This document shows, piece after piece, positions 38,429-47,927 of a DNA stretch of 64,000 bases. The stretch lies in contig BLSF01000055.1 in NCBI GenBank assembly GCA_012862575.1, positions 3,698 through 67,697 of the forward strand, in the 5' to 3' direction. Origin of the DNA: Parietichytrium sp. I65-24A (taxonomy: Eukaryota; Sar; Bigyra; Thraustochytrida; Thraustochytriidae). The translations under genes were made by a program, and so were the position numbers. How positions within the stretch are numbered: the stretch's first letter is position 1; every line of letters begins with the position of its first letter. The notes below the pieces were generated by a model. That model worked only from the letters and a program-made list of their open reading frames with translations. It did no database searches and was not told the DNA's origin.

Positions 38429-40681
38429 TTAGTTGGCAAGTAGGGTTACGGTATTTGCAGAAGCAAAAGAGTCGATCTCGGGATCGTCGCGGGTTGTCTC
38501 ATCTGTGAGAGCCATAGAATTGGTGCGCAGAGCCTGAGGGTCTTCGCGCTCCTCGTTAATTTTTTGATTGTCCTCATCGTCGTTGTTGGAAGGTACGTCA
38601 TGGTTCGTGAACGAGTTGAGATCCACAGTCACCTGCCTATCAGATATACTGGTGGACGACGCGGAGCTGCTATCATCCGTTCGCATGTGATCAAGCCCAA
38701 CGACGCGGTGATTTGCAGACGCGGTGGCGAAATACTGCACTCTCTTTGTGTCGGTATTGTCGGAGTGAATCGCGTTGACTTGCGCGGAAGAGTTTTCCTC
38801 AGAGCGCGAAAAAGAATTGCCAATAGCGCTTCTCGGTGTTCCAACAGCAGGTTGAGGAGTCGCACGGTCGGGAGATTTCGTGGACACATTCCCAGGCGCT
38901 GGTGAAACCATCTCTTCGTGATCCGTGCTCTGGTAAACTTCGGAGCAGTCATCACTTATGCCGTCGTCTTCGCTGAAAAAGTCGTCATCGTTTTCGAAGC
39001 GAAATTTAGTCGAAGTCACGCGCTGAATAGTATCACAATCCTCTTTGCTCATGATTTCAATAAAATTTTCCACCGTGAGTTTGTTACCGAGACCGCGTTT
39101 GCTGTTTTCGCGCGCAACTTTGGCGACTTCCTCGTTAACGTAAGTCGTATCTTTGATCTGCTGCGTGAACATTGCTTTCAGCTCCTCAAGGTCAATGTAC
39201 CCGTCGTGATCATAGTCGAGGCGCTCAAAAGCATGCCGTACCACAGTTTCGTTCTGATAATAGCTTTCGTTCAGCGCCGCGGCGATGAACTCGTTAAAAT
39301 GAATCTGGCCGGTCTTGTCAAAGTCCATGGCATCGAAAATCTCCCGTACCTCCTCGCTGTTGAGTCTGGAGTGACTTGTGAGCTCCTCGCTCAATTCTTC
39401 GAAAGAAATGTAGCCATCCGAGTTTTTGTCAATCATCTTGAAAGTTTCCTCCAGGTCCTTTATCTCGTCGTGAGACAGGCAGTAAGCCACTGCTTGGAGT
39501 GCGATACGTTTAAATTGTGTGTCTTTGGCGTAAATATATAAACTGCGAACGGTCTCTTTGTCTAGTCCACACTTGCCCAGGCTGCCGTCCGAGCTGGTGA
39601 CATCTTCAGGACAGAGCCATGGATGGTTGAGCGCCTCCTTGGCGGTCATACGCTGGCGAGTGTTCTTCACTAAGCACTTTCGGACAAAGTCCTTGGCTTC
39701 CTCGCTGATTGTCATCCACACTGGCTTGGCCATGGAGTAAACGCCTGTCAGAGCAGAAGCCATGATCTTTTGCTCAGAATCGCCCTTGAAAGGCGGGGTT
39801 CCGGAGAGAAGCATGTACACGATTACGCCGAGGGACCACACGTCGCACTCCACTCCATAATTCTTCTTTAGAACCTCCGGAGCGATGTAATACGACGAGC
39901 CAACCACATCGTGCATCTGATCCGCGTCGCTAGAGTCGTATTTTACAGACAGCCCAAAGTCGATAAGAACCAAGTCATCCCCGCCTTTGTCGCGATAAAC
40001 AAAATTTTCGAGCTTCAGGTCACGGTGAACGATCTCGCGGGAGTGAAGATAGGCTATGGCGCTTGTCATTTGCCTGGTGACGTAGCGCGCCTGGCTCTCC
40101 GAGAATCTGCCGCGCTTAGACTCGACTGTAAGCCGCTTGAATAGCTCGCCGCCAGCGAGCAGCTCCATGACAAGGTACATGTTCAAACCTTCCTCTTCAT
40201 AAGTTTCGTACAGCTTGGCAATATGCGGATGATCCAGTTTGGAAAGCACCAAAATCTCATCCAGCAACTCTTTCTTGCGGTGCTCAGACATGTGCTTTGA
40301 CAACCTAAGAATCTTGCATGCATACTTGCGCCCATCGTCCTTGCGGGTGACTACCCTCACAGTGCCCCAATTTCCAGAGCCTAGCCAGTTCTTGTCGTTC
40401 GGATCTGTAGGCCCGGCGGGATGCTTTCTTCTGTACGCCGACGGGGAAGACAGGCCATCGTAGGTCTTGCGGATGTTCTCCCCGAGATGCAACTGTACGA
40501 GAGCCTCATTGAGCGTGCTCATCTGCCTTTGAAACAGGGCTTGCCCTGTCAAGGAGTCCGACCTGCTCCTCCTCTTCGCGGGCGAGTTGCTGTTTCCGGA
40601 GTTGGCCTTAATCGCGCTCACGGGCTTGGAAACCCTCTTCTGGCCGCTCCCTTTCGCATCTTTTGACGACACGCATCCCAT
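38429..40681 (-). CDS. Calcium-dependent protein kinase (CDPK)
   Basis: 750 residues from the ATG at 40681. The start MGCVSSKD has the Gly2 and Cys3 of an N-myristoylated, palmitoylated membrane anchor. The kinase domain (about 98-360) has the glycine loop GSGNWGTV, the Lys in YACKIL, HRDLKLEN, DFGLS and APE. An autoinhibitory junction follows, then EF-hands with intact loops DKNSDGYISFEE, DFDKTGQIHFNE and DYDHDGYIDLEE, plus a fourth whose loop is degenerate. About 180 Ser/Thr/Asp-rich residues extend beyond the usual CDPK end. CDPKs couple calcium to phosphorylation and are known from plants, alveolates and some other protists. The intact motifs suggest an active, calcium-activated enzyme. 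Confidence 0.95.
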   Translation of the reverse strand: MGCVSSKDAKGSGQKRVSKPVSAIKANSGNSNSPAKRRSRSDSLTGQALFQRQMSTLNEALVQLHLGENIRKTYDGLSSPSAYRRKHPAGPTDPNDKNWLGSGNWGTVRVVTRKDDGRKYACKILRLSKHMSEHRKKELLDEILVLSKLDHPHIAKLYETYEEEGLNMYLVMELLAGGELFKRLTVESKRGRFSESQARYVTRQMTSAIAYLHSREIVHRDLKLENFVYRDKGGDDLVLIDFGLSVKYDSSDADQMHDVVGSSYYIAPEVLKKNYGVECDVWSLGVIVYMLLSGTPPFKGDSEQKIMASALTGVYSMAKPVWMTISEEAKDFVRKCLVKNTRQRMTAKEALNHPWLCPEDVTSSDGSLGKCGLDKETVRSLYIYAKDTQFKRIALQAVAYCLSHDEIKDLEETFKMIDKNSDGYISFEELSEELTSHSRLNSEEVREIFDAMDFDKTGQIHFNEFIAAALNESYYQNETVVRHAFERLDYDHDGYIDLEELKAMFTQQIKDTTYVNEEVAKVARENSKRGLGNKLTVENFIEIMSKEDCDTIQRVTSTKFRFENDDDFFSEDDGISDDCSEVYQSTDHEEMVSPAPGNVSTKSPDRATPQPAVGTPRSAIGNSFSRSEENSSAQVNAIHSDNTDTKRVQYFATASANHRVVGLDHMRTDDSSSASSTSISDRQVTVDLNSFTNHDVPSNNDDEDNQKINEEREDPQALRTNSMALTDETTRDDPEIDSFASANTVTLLAN

Positions 40682-41317
40682 TTGCCACGCCGATAGTCAC
40701 CTGCCAATGCCAATGCCAATGCCAATGCCAACGCCAAAACGTCACTCTTCAAAGCCGGAACCCACGCACGAGAAAAGACGCTCTACTAGTTCGCCTTCCT
40801 TGACCCCGATCTCGACCAAAAGCTCTCCCCGCTGGCAATTGTATTATACAATTTAGCAAAATTGGACCAGGCCCACAAATACTATGTTCACCTCCACGCC
40901 ACCTTCCCAATTGTATGTTTGTGTGTCTAGTCTAGAGATGCAAATGAACGCGTTTCTTTCTCTTGAACGCACACGCAACACCATACAAGCACTCGCTCCG
41001 CACTTGGTGTTTGCAATTTGAGATTTGAGATTTGAGTTCTGCGTAGTATGTCCCTCTTTCCGACGCCGCTTTTCTTTCTCCGTAGAGACCGTATGTCCAA
41101 GTGTACCTGCCAACGTGCTGACCGACTGACTGACTGACTGACTGACTGACTGGCGTACGTGCACACCTTGGCTCCTCTCGCGCAGCTCCACAATGGCGCG
41201 CACTCCCCGCAGCTGCTGACGTGCGATGCGCAACGCGTACCGAGTGTGCACGATAACGCGAAGAGCCTTTCTCTCTCTCTCTCTTTTCTCTCACTCTTTT
41301 CTTTTCCTTCTTTCCTC

Positions 41318-41354
<37 letters not shown>
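40682..41354. promoter_or_regulatory. CDPK upstream region with simple repeats
   Basis: Upstream of the CDPK (minus strand). It holds an AATGCC array near 40707-40730, a GACT array at 41121-41151 and a long (CT)n run at about 41320-41359. Frames here are translations of repeats. No gene. Confidence 0.4.

Positions 41355-41359
<5 letters not shown>
41320..41359. repeat. (CT)n tract
   Basis: About 20 CT units (GA on the minus strand), abutting the end of the TPR relic. The other TPR relic (316-890) ends at an equivalent GA tract. Confidence 0.92.
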
Positions 41360-41362
<3 letters not shown>

Positions 41363-41397
41363 GTTGCACCTCGAAAGCTGCGCGAAGGCTATGGATT

Positions 41398-41877
41398 TCA
41401 ACCCGAGAGAGCCTCCGCCACCTCTAGTGTACGGATATGGTCCCTGCCATTCATATCGCGTCGCAGGGCTAAGAGACAGGTTGATATTCGTCTACCATCT
41501 CGCCGTTGTCGCTCTGGGCCGAGTAGGATGAGAACCTTCCCGAGCTCCAGATGAGCGGCCTGAACTCGGACATGTGCATCGGTCTGTCCGAGATTGTTGC
41601 GTATTTTAAGGGCTTCCTCGATAGTAATTTTAGCACTGCCCAACTCGCCAAGCAGCCGCAAGGCGGCCCCTTTCGCAACTAACAGGCGCGATCTATATTC
41701 ACCACTGTCTTGTTTCTTATCGAGGATGTGCTCCGCCTTGTCAAGCCGGTCTGTCGCCTTTTTCGGCAGTCCTTGCCCATTGTAGCACTCCGCCAGTGAC
41801 ACAAGTGTTGCTGCCACCTTCGGATGGTCCCGTCCGCCGTCCGCCTTCTCTTGGATTCGCAGCACCTCTTCGGACAT
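41398..41877 (-). pseudogene. TPR (kinesin-light-chain-like) fragment, copy 2
   Basis: An open frame of 159 residues from an ATG at 41877. The first part, EEVLRIQEKADGG..DHPKVAATL, is a typical kinesin-light-chain-like TPR helix pair, followed by LVSLAECYNGQG and further helices (LRLLGELGSAKITIEEALKI). It covers only about three TPR units, whereas such proteins normally carry many more. The sequence upstream (41880-42100, with an ambiguous base at 42027) does not continue the repeats. I therefore treat it as a truncated relic of a repeated host gene family, although the frame itself is intact and a short expressed protein cannot be excluded. Confidence 0.55.
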
Positions 41878-42099
41878 CGGCAGAACGGAAGACAGATTGG
41901 CAAGCGTGCTTTGTTAATCAGAACTCATCTCGAATGCGATGATGTTTCCCTTACAGATGCGCCAAGTCGAGCGCCAGCCGGACTGATAGGTATAATTCGC
42001 AGAGCTTTGAACTCTGTAAACGTGCTGNCCGGAGTAGCAAGGGCGTATGAGTGCTTAGCTGAAAAGTGGCCGGTCATAGAAAATTATAGAAACCGATAG

Positions 42100-45000
42100 C
42101 GGACCCGCTAGTTTTGGTTTGTTCTTGTTTTTTCACAACACAACTCACATCCTTCCCATTCTTTCTTATCTTTGACAGTCACAGTCGATTGAAGCCATTA
42201 AAAGAAATGAAAGTGTAGTGAGTGTAAGTCAATAATTTTGTTTATCGCTCTCAAACAGCTTGAAGCGTTTGCGTTTGTATGGTTTGTTTTGGAATAATTA
42301 GTTGGAACCGAGTTTCTTTGCCTCGGTTCTTCTCGACCCATCTCGGTTCCTACAGAGCGAGAGCCGCGGGAGAACTCTTTGCCTCTCAGAGATTTCGGAT
42401 TCGGACATGTAATGAGTAATGAGTTAGTGCGTAGTCATGTCTCCGCTCTTTTCCCATAATGACCTTAAAACAATAACAATGCATTTTAACTTCTTTATTC
42501 TCACTTTTATTTCAATTCTCAAAACCCTCAAAACCAATCAATTGAAATTTCGGTTCCGTCTCTCAGTTTGCTTGGTTCAACTATGTTCAACTGGTTCAAC
42601 GTTGGTTGGAGTGACTTGTGGGGTTAGGGCGAACTCTTAAATCACTACCTAGCATTTCGTATAGTACGAGGTAGCGTTCTCTAAGAGCCCCACTGCAGCA
42701 ATGGGAAGAATTGCAGCCTAAACGTTTCGAGTGTGGAGGGGTAGGACTAATCACATGTGCACTACTATACAAACTCTATAGATATGTATAAGAAGGCGGT
42801 GATGCACAAGTTTTCGTGCTGGCATGCACTACAGTAAAGTACTAATGTACTAGCATGGTCGTTTGAAGAAGAAAGAAAAAATAAAGTTAGTGGTTAGTCC
42901 ACAATCAATTTTAAAACTCATCAAGTTTTAAGCTTGACTTGCGTGTTTTTCACTTTCTTTCAAAGCTTGATCTGAAATCTCATTGAATTGAATGAGCGAG
43001 TTTCGACATGTCTACTTTCCAAATGCTTTTCACATATCTACTTTCCAAATTCCAATGATTTCATTGATTCACGACTGAAATACACGAATCAATCGCACAT
43101 TTCCATTTCTAATCTCCACACATATTGTAAACATTAGAACTACCCCAACGCATGGGTCATATTACAAGACCTATCCAAATCCACCCGGTTCTCTGGTCGC
43201 TGCGTAATTAGTTACACTCTGAAAGGGTTTGACCGGGAGTGAAAGAAGATGCGGATCACGACGTCTTCAATCATTTAAGCTCGTGAAAGTAGTTCGAGTA
43301 GAACCAATCGACCTTCTATATTCTGTTTTGACTTTGAATTATTCTGAATTCTGGATTCTGAATACTGTAAAACTTCTGTTCCGTAAAACTCATGCGCAGG
43401 AGAGTCTCGACGCGTGGCGTACGGGCTTAGGGAAGTGCTACACTCAGGACCGCGAGGGGGCACATCAACGTTCGCCCGACGTTCCGACCAATTAATGTGC
43501 GAGGCATTTGCATTCTGTGTCTTGTTTCAGAAGCACGAGCGTACGCTCTTGAGGTCAGAGCATGGGCGCGGAAACGAGATCGCGTTTTGCTCACTCATTC
43601 TCAATGAGATCAATGAGCATGGATATAAAATAAAAAATTAAAAACTCGCAGTCGGATTGCTTAAAAATCCAAAATACAATCAAGTACTTGTTGTGGATTC
43701 TGGACTTGGTCTGCACTGATAAAGGGAAACAAGGGACCGACCTGAGAGACGCTATGTAGACACAGAAAGTGTGGTCCTCACTCGCGAAGCAACTGCTAAT
43801 CTGCAAGTGGAGTCGCTCATCCTCCGTCACGAGACACTTGGGATCCAGGGATCGATTACGATCGATAAATTCGTCCACTTACTTGAATTGGCGGAGCAAC
43901 ACGATCGAGTGGGTGGCCCGACTGGAGCCCTTTCATGAAATGTCTTTTAGAAGCCAGCCGAAGGATGCCATGAGAGTTCGCGATTGTGAAGAACAGGAGA
44001 GGACCCTGCTGGGTGTTCATCTTATTTCTCTTCTTTTATTTTATTTCTCTTCATCCATCAAATAGGCGTTTATACCCAGATATAAGGGGATGGGGTGACA
44101 ACTGCGGCGGAGAGAGCAACCTTGGAAACGAATATTTGGCGATGCGCCGAGTTACTCTTCCGCGGTTTTAAAACATGAACGATGGCTGCAACGTATGCGA
44201 GCGATGCGGCTGCGTACACATTCATTCTTTTCGGTTCATCCGACCGTTCAAAATTCGCAGCCTACAGCTCTACGAGCAAACATCAACAACGACGAGCTTC
44301 TATTCAAGCCAAGAAGCCTCGTGTGTCAGGATCCAAAAGAATATCTTTTGACAAAACGAACACTTTCGAAGCAGAATAAATAGAACAGGGAATACAACTA
44401 AAAACGCGCCATTCAAGTTGCGCATTTTGCGAGAACGGGCAATCGGATGCGCTTTCAAATCCGTTATCGAGCGTGACATAATGATTAAAAAAGGGAACGG
44501 AGTCTCACAGGTGAAGCAAGGGAGCAGACACTGTAAACTCTGTGCACGAAAGAAACTCCATCCGCTCCGATTTTTATTTATCAGTTAGTTAACCACCTTG
44601 GCGAGAGAAGAAAAAGCTTTCATTCGAGCCAAGAAGTCTCTTGTGTCAGGCTTAAAGAATATCTTTTGACAAAACGAACACTTTCGAAGCAGAACAGAAA
44701 AGGGAAGACGACAACTTTCAACGCGCCGTTCAAGTCGTGCAACTAGCGATTACGGGCAATCGGACGCGCTTTCGAATCCGTTGTCGAGCGTGACGATGAA
44801 GGAAGGAACAGCATCTCTCGAAAGCAAAGGGAGCAGACGACAAATTTGACCGTAAGCTCTGGTGAACGAACGATAGAAACACCATACTTAACGAGGAACA
44901 GTTGCCCGGTCCACACTTTAAGAAATGATAACACTTTTCATCAGAAACAGTAATCAACTGAAAACCCTCCAGCGGGGAGTGAGTGCAACAGGTGTGCTCT

Positions 45001-45168
45001 CTCTTCCGAGTACTGAGACTGCTGCAGTACCGTACAAAATCACCGAGGCCGCGTACGCTGCGCTTACTGACCTGTTTCTATTTCTACGTTAGCTCGCTGC
45101 TAACGCGTCGCGTACATGCAGCGTGTCCTCGCGCGGTCAGTTTACAGTTAGCCTGTGCCCGCTTCGAC
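42100..45168. other. 3-kb gene-poor region
   Basis: A/T-rich, with many stops in all frames. One plus-strand frame at about 43710-43930 has no ATG but reads like a helix pair (ESLILRHETLGIQG), reminiscent of TPR sequences. A duplicated block occupies 44301-44885 (listed separately). The end of the region is the promoter of the metallophosphatase gene and includes TACCGTAC-type motifs near 45028. No intact gene is seen. Confidence 0.45.
44301..44885. repeat. Diverged direct repeat, two copies about 320 bases apart
   Basis: Copy A (about 44301-44550) and copy B (about 44621-44885) share long stretches. Both have AGAATATCTTTTGACAAAAC followed by GAACACTTTCGAAGCAGAA, and later CGGGCAATCGGA with CGCGCTTTC. 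They differ by substitutions and small gaps (estimated by eye, not aligned). No clear coding frame is kept in both copies. Confidence 0.8.
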
Positions 45169-47286
45169 ATGGAGTCCAACGAGGCGTATGGCCTCTCCGA
45201 CTCGGGCTCTGAGATGGACTCGGACTCGGACTCCGAGCAGCTGGAGCTCGTCCCGCACTACTCTCCGTCTGCGTCCCCATCGTCCCATTCGTCCGAGTAC
45301 GGTCCCCGCGGTCAGTCCCATGATCAGTCCCAACAGCAGCAGCAGCAGCACTCGGACAATGGGCACCACAGGCGCCACGTGCACCGCGAGTATGAGGAAG
45401 GCGTCTTCGCGATGGTGTGCGGGAAACGCAAGCTGGCGGTCCTCGTAGCTGGCGTCGGAGGCTTAGTTGTGCTGATGCTGATGCTGGTGCTGGTGAGCGG
45501 GACGATGGGTGTGGCTGTAGGAAATGGGAACGAAAGCGGGGTCGAGAATGGGTCTGGCATCGGCGTTGGCCCTGGGAATGCCGGTGCGGACGTCGAAGGG
45601 GGTGGAGATGGGCGTGCGGGAGGCAAGGATAAGGAGGATGTGGAGAACGGGCATGTGTTCGTGCATACGCCGAAGAGCGACGATGGCGATGAATCTGTCG
45701 GGGACACGCTGGGGCACGCAGATGTGAGGCTCGGGTTCGATGGGAGCAAGTTTAGGAAGATCAGCCAGGTGCTCATGACACTGGCGGCCACGGACACGAG
45801 CTACATGTTCAGGTTCACGGTGGAGGAGCTGCAGGTCTTGCGGCAGGACAAAGAATGCCGCGAGCCGTTGGAGACCACTTTTGTGGTCAAGCTCTCCGGC
45901 GGGCAAGAACCGCTGTACGGCGTGGCGGAGCACCACGGATGCATCGTGTCGGAGAGCAAGGGCACCTTTTTGTGGCATTTTTACGGCGCCACGTTCCACG
46001 GCCTCGCGAGAAATACACAGTATACGTATGAAATCGGACAGCTTGACTTTGAGCATTTGGACGTCGGGAAGGGGCAGGCTGTCGGCGCAAGTGGGGTCTA
46101 CAGTGGCAAGTTCAAGACCATGCCTGAGAATAAGAAAGACGCCAAAATAATGTTCGTAGGCGACACCGGAACGGTGGGCCGCAAATATGTGCTTCCCCAC
46201 ATGGCCAAACACGCTGCGGGTATTGACGCCATCGTGCACGTCGGAGACATGGCGTACACGACCGATGTTGGAGAATGCTACACCGCGGAGATCACTGATC
46301 CAGAGTGCCGTTTTGATTGCCCACCTCACAACCCCAACTGCAAAGGGAGAAACCGTGCTACCGAACAACTTTTCTTGAAGTGGGTAGAGTTTTTCGAGGA
46401 CTTAGAGCCGCTCAGCTCCTCCATTCCTGTGCTGACAACGATGGGCAACCACGACAACGACCTCATTTGGTTCTTCAAGTTCCGTCCTCCTCATCCGACG
46501 AGCTACCGAAACGTGAATTATCGAGAAGATATCTCTCACAAATCTTTTGCGTATCTTAGCAAGTTCCAATCTTCCCTCAAAGGGAAACCCACTTTTACGC
46601 AGCAGGCATACCTGAACAGTGTCCTGCCTGAGAACTTCTTTTTCAGCGTGAATGTAGGCCCATTTCATATCATATCACTACAGTCTGAAGACAACGGCAT
46701 TAATCCGTACGAGCGTGCTAGTCAGGTGTCCGAAAAGTACGGAGCCCAAAATGACAAGAGGTTCGACCTGCATCTTGGTAAATCTTCAAAGCAGTTGAAG
46801 TGGTTGGAGAGCGACATCCGCAATGTTAACAAGACGGAAACACCCTATGTCATTGTGTTTTCGCATCGCCCGGTCCTGCACACCTCACATCATCATCCGA
46901 TGTGCGAATTGGGTGGAGATTGGTGGCGCTGCCGCATGCGCGAAACATACATGCCCGTCTTTGAGCGCCTTGGCGTCAGACTGGTCTTTAATGGGCACTC
47001 GCATCACTACTCTCGTTCAAAACCTGTTCATTACGACTCGGCTTCAAAGTCCATTCTCGTCACCGAAGGCGATGATGCCAAGCTGCGCTCTCCTTCCTAC
47101 CTCATTGTCGGGTGTGGGGGCTATCGCCTTTCACAGGGCTTCATGTTCACGCCAGACTGGATTGCCAATCGCAATGATAGGGAGTTTGGGTTTGGAATCT
47201 TGGAATCTAGTGACTCCGAGACAGATCTCAAGTGGACAATGTACGGGAGCAACAGCCAGACTGTGATAGAAACCGCGTCCCTTTAG
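45169..47286 (+). CDS. Membrane-anchored purple-acid-phosphatase-like metallophosphatase
   Basis: 705 residues from the ATG at 45169 (MESNEAYGLSD); the frame is open above this but has no ATG. An acidic, Ser/Gln/His-rich cytosolic part comes first, then one membrane segment at about 85-110 (LAVLVAGVGGLVVLMLMLVL), which suggests a type II protein with the enzyme outside the cytosol. A fibronectin-like domain precedes the catalytic domain. All seven metal ligands of the purple acid phosphatase family are present: GDTG (D332), GDMAY (D360, Y363), GNHDN (N427), SHRP (H566) and GHSHHYS (H610, H612). The family hydrolyses phosphomonoesters with a binuclear metal site. The substrate is unknown. A close paralogue lies at 51158-53293. 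Confidence 0.9.
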   Translation: MESNEAYGLSDSGSEMDSDSDSEQLELVPHYSPSASPSSHSSEYGPRGQSHDQSQQQQQQHSDNGHHRRHVHREYEEGVFAMVCGKRKLAVLVAGVGGLVVLMLMLVLVSGTMGVAVGNGNESGVENGSGIGVGPGNAGADVEGGGDGRAGGKDKEDVENGHVFVHTPKSDDGDESVGDTLGHADVRLGFDGSKFRKISQVLMTLAATDTSYMFRFTVEELQVLRQDKECREPLETTFVVKLSGGQEPLYGVAEHHGCIVSESKGTFLWHFYGATFHGLARNTQYTYEIGQLDFEHLDVGKGQAVGASGVYSGKFKTMPENKKDAKIMFVGDTGTVGRKYVLPHMAKHAAGIDAIVHVGDMAYTTDVGECYTAEITDPECRFDCPPHNPNCKGRNRATEQLFLKWVEFFEDLEPLSSSIPVLTTMGNHDNDLIWFFKFRPPHPTSYRNVNYREDISHKSFAYLSKFQSSLKGKPTFTQQAYLNSVLPENFFFSVNVGPFHIISLQSEDNGINPYERASQVSEKYGAQNDKRFDLHLGKSSKQLKWLESDIRNVNKTETPYVIVFSHRPVLHTSHHHPMCELGGDWWRCRMRETYMPVFERLGVRLVFNGHSHHYSRSKPVHYDSASKSILVTEGDDAKLRSPSYLIVGCGGYRLSQGFMFTPDWIANRNDREFGFGILESSDSETDLKWTMYGSNSQTVIETASL

Positions 47287-47927
47287 AATGCTTGCCGCGG
47301 CTACACAACCCGTTCAATACTTTTGTAGTTGCCTCGTGCAAATCTGTTTCACTGGCACCCTGTTAGACTAATCGGAATGTTTTGCTCATTTTGTTTAGCT
47401 CGTAAGCTTTCAGCTTGGCATTCTCGCTCTTCTAAACTCAACTCTTCTGATTGATTAAATTTTGTGACAACTCCGAGGACATAGCCCTGCTCGCGAAGCA
47501 GAACGGAAGACACGCTCACATCTGTCTTTTCAGGGTGTGAAGGCATCAACAAAGCTCTTGGCAAACTGAATGAGGCGATGGGTTTTCGTGCCACATAGTA
47601 GATGCGTTCCAGAGAAGCAAGGCTTTAGTTTGCATCTGAATCTCGAGTGAAGGAGACGCAACAGTGCCTACGGCGCCGACGGTTTCTGGCCGGTTGTTAG
47701 GGCAAGTATTCATTGGGTATACGCAGACGCAAATCACGACAGAAAGAATGCATTGGAATGAAGACGAACGCGGAGGACGAAACACAACAACAGGGCCAAG
47801 GGAGAAAGCAAAGATTCTTCAACTTTTACAAATGCAACGCATGCCACCTCACAAGCTTTTTTAACCGTCGTGTGTGAAACCGAGAGTTTATGGATATGGT
47901 GGCCAACAGATCATTATCGATTCCAAA
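47287..47927. other. Intergenic; one minus-strand frame of uncertain status
   Basis: About 640 bases between the converging phosphatase and dioxygenase-like genes. A minus-strand frame at about 47349-47625 has no ATG at its start but reads plausibly as protein (RALLMPSHPEKTDVSVSSVL, then REQGYVLGV), faintly like the beginning of ribosomal protein uS8. The rest of such a protein is not nearby. I regard it as a possible remnant or chance. Confidence 0.3.

Noticed and set aside
45463-46368. 301-codon minus-strand frame
   Set aside because: Antisense to the intact metallophosphatase gene.
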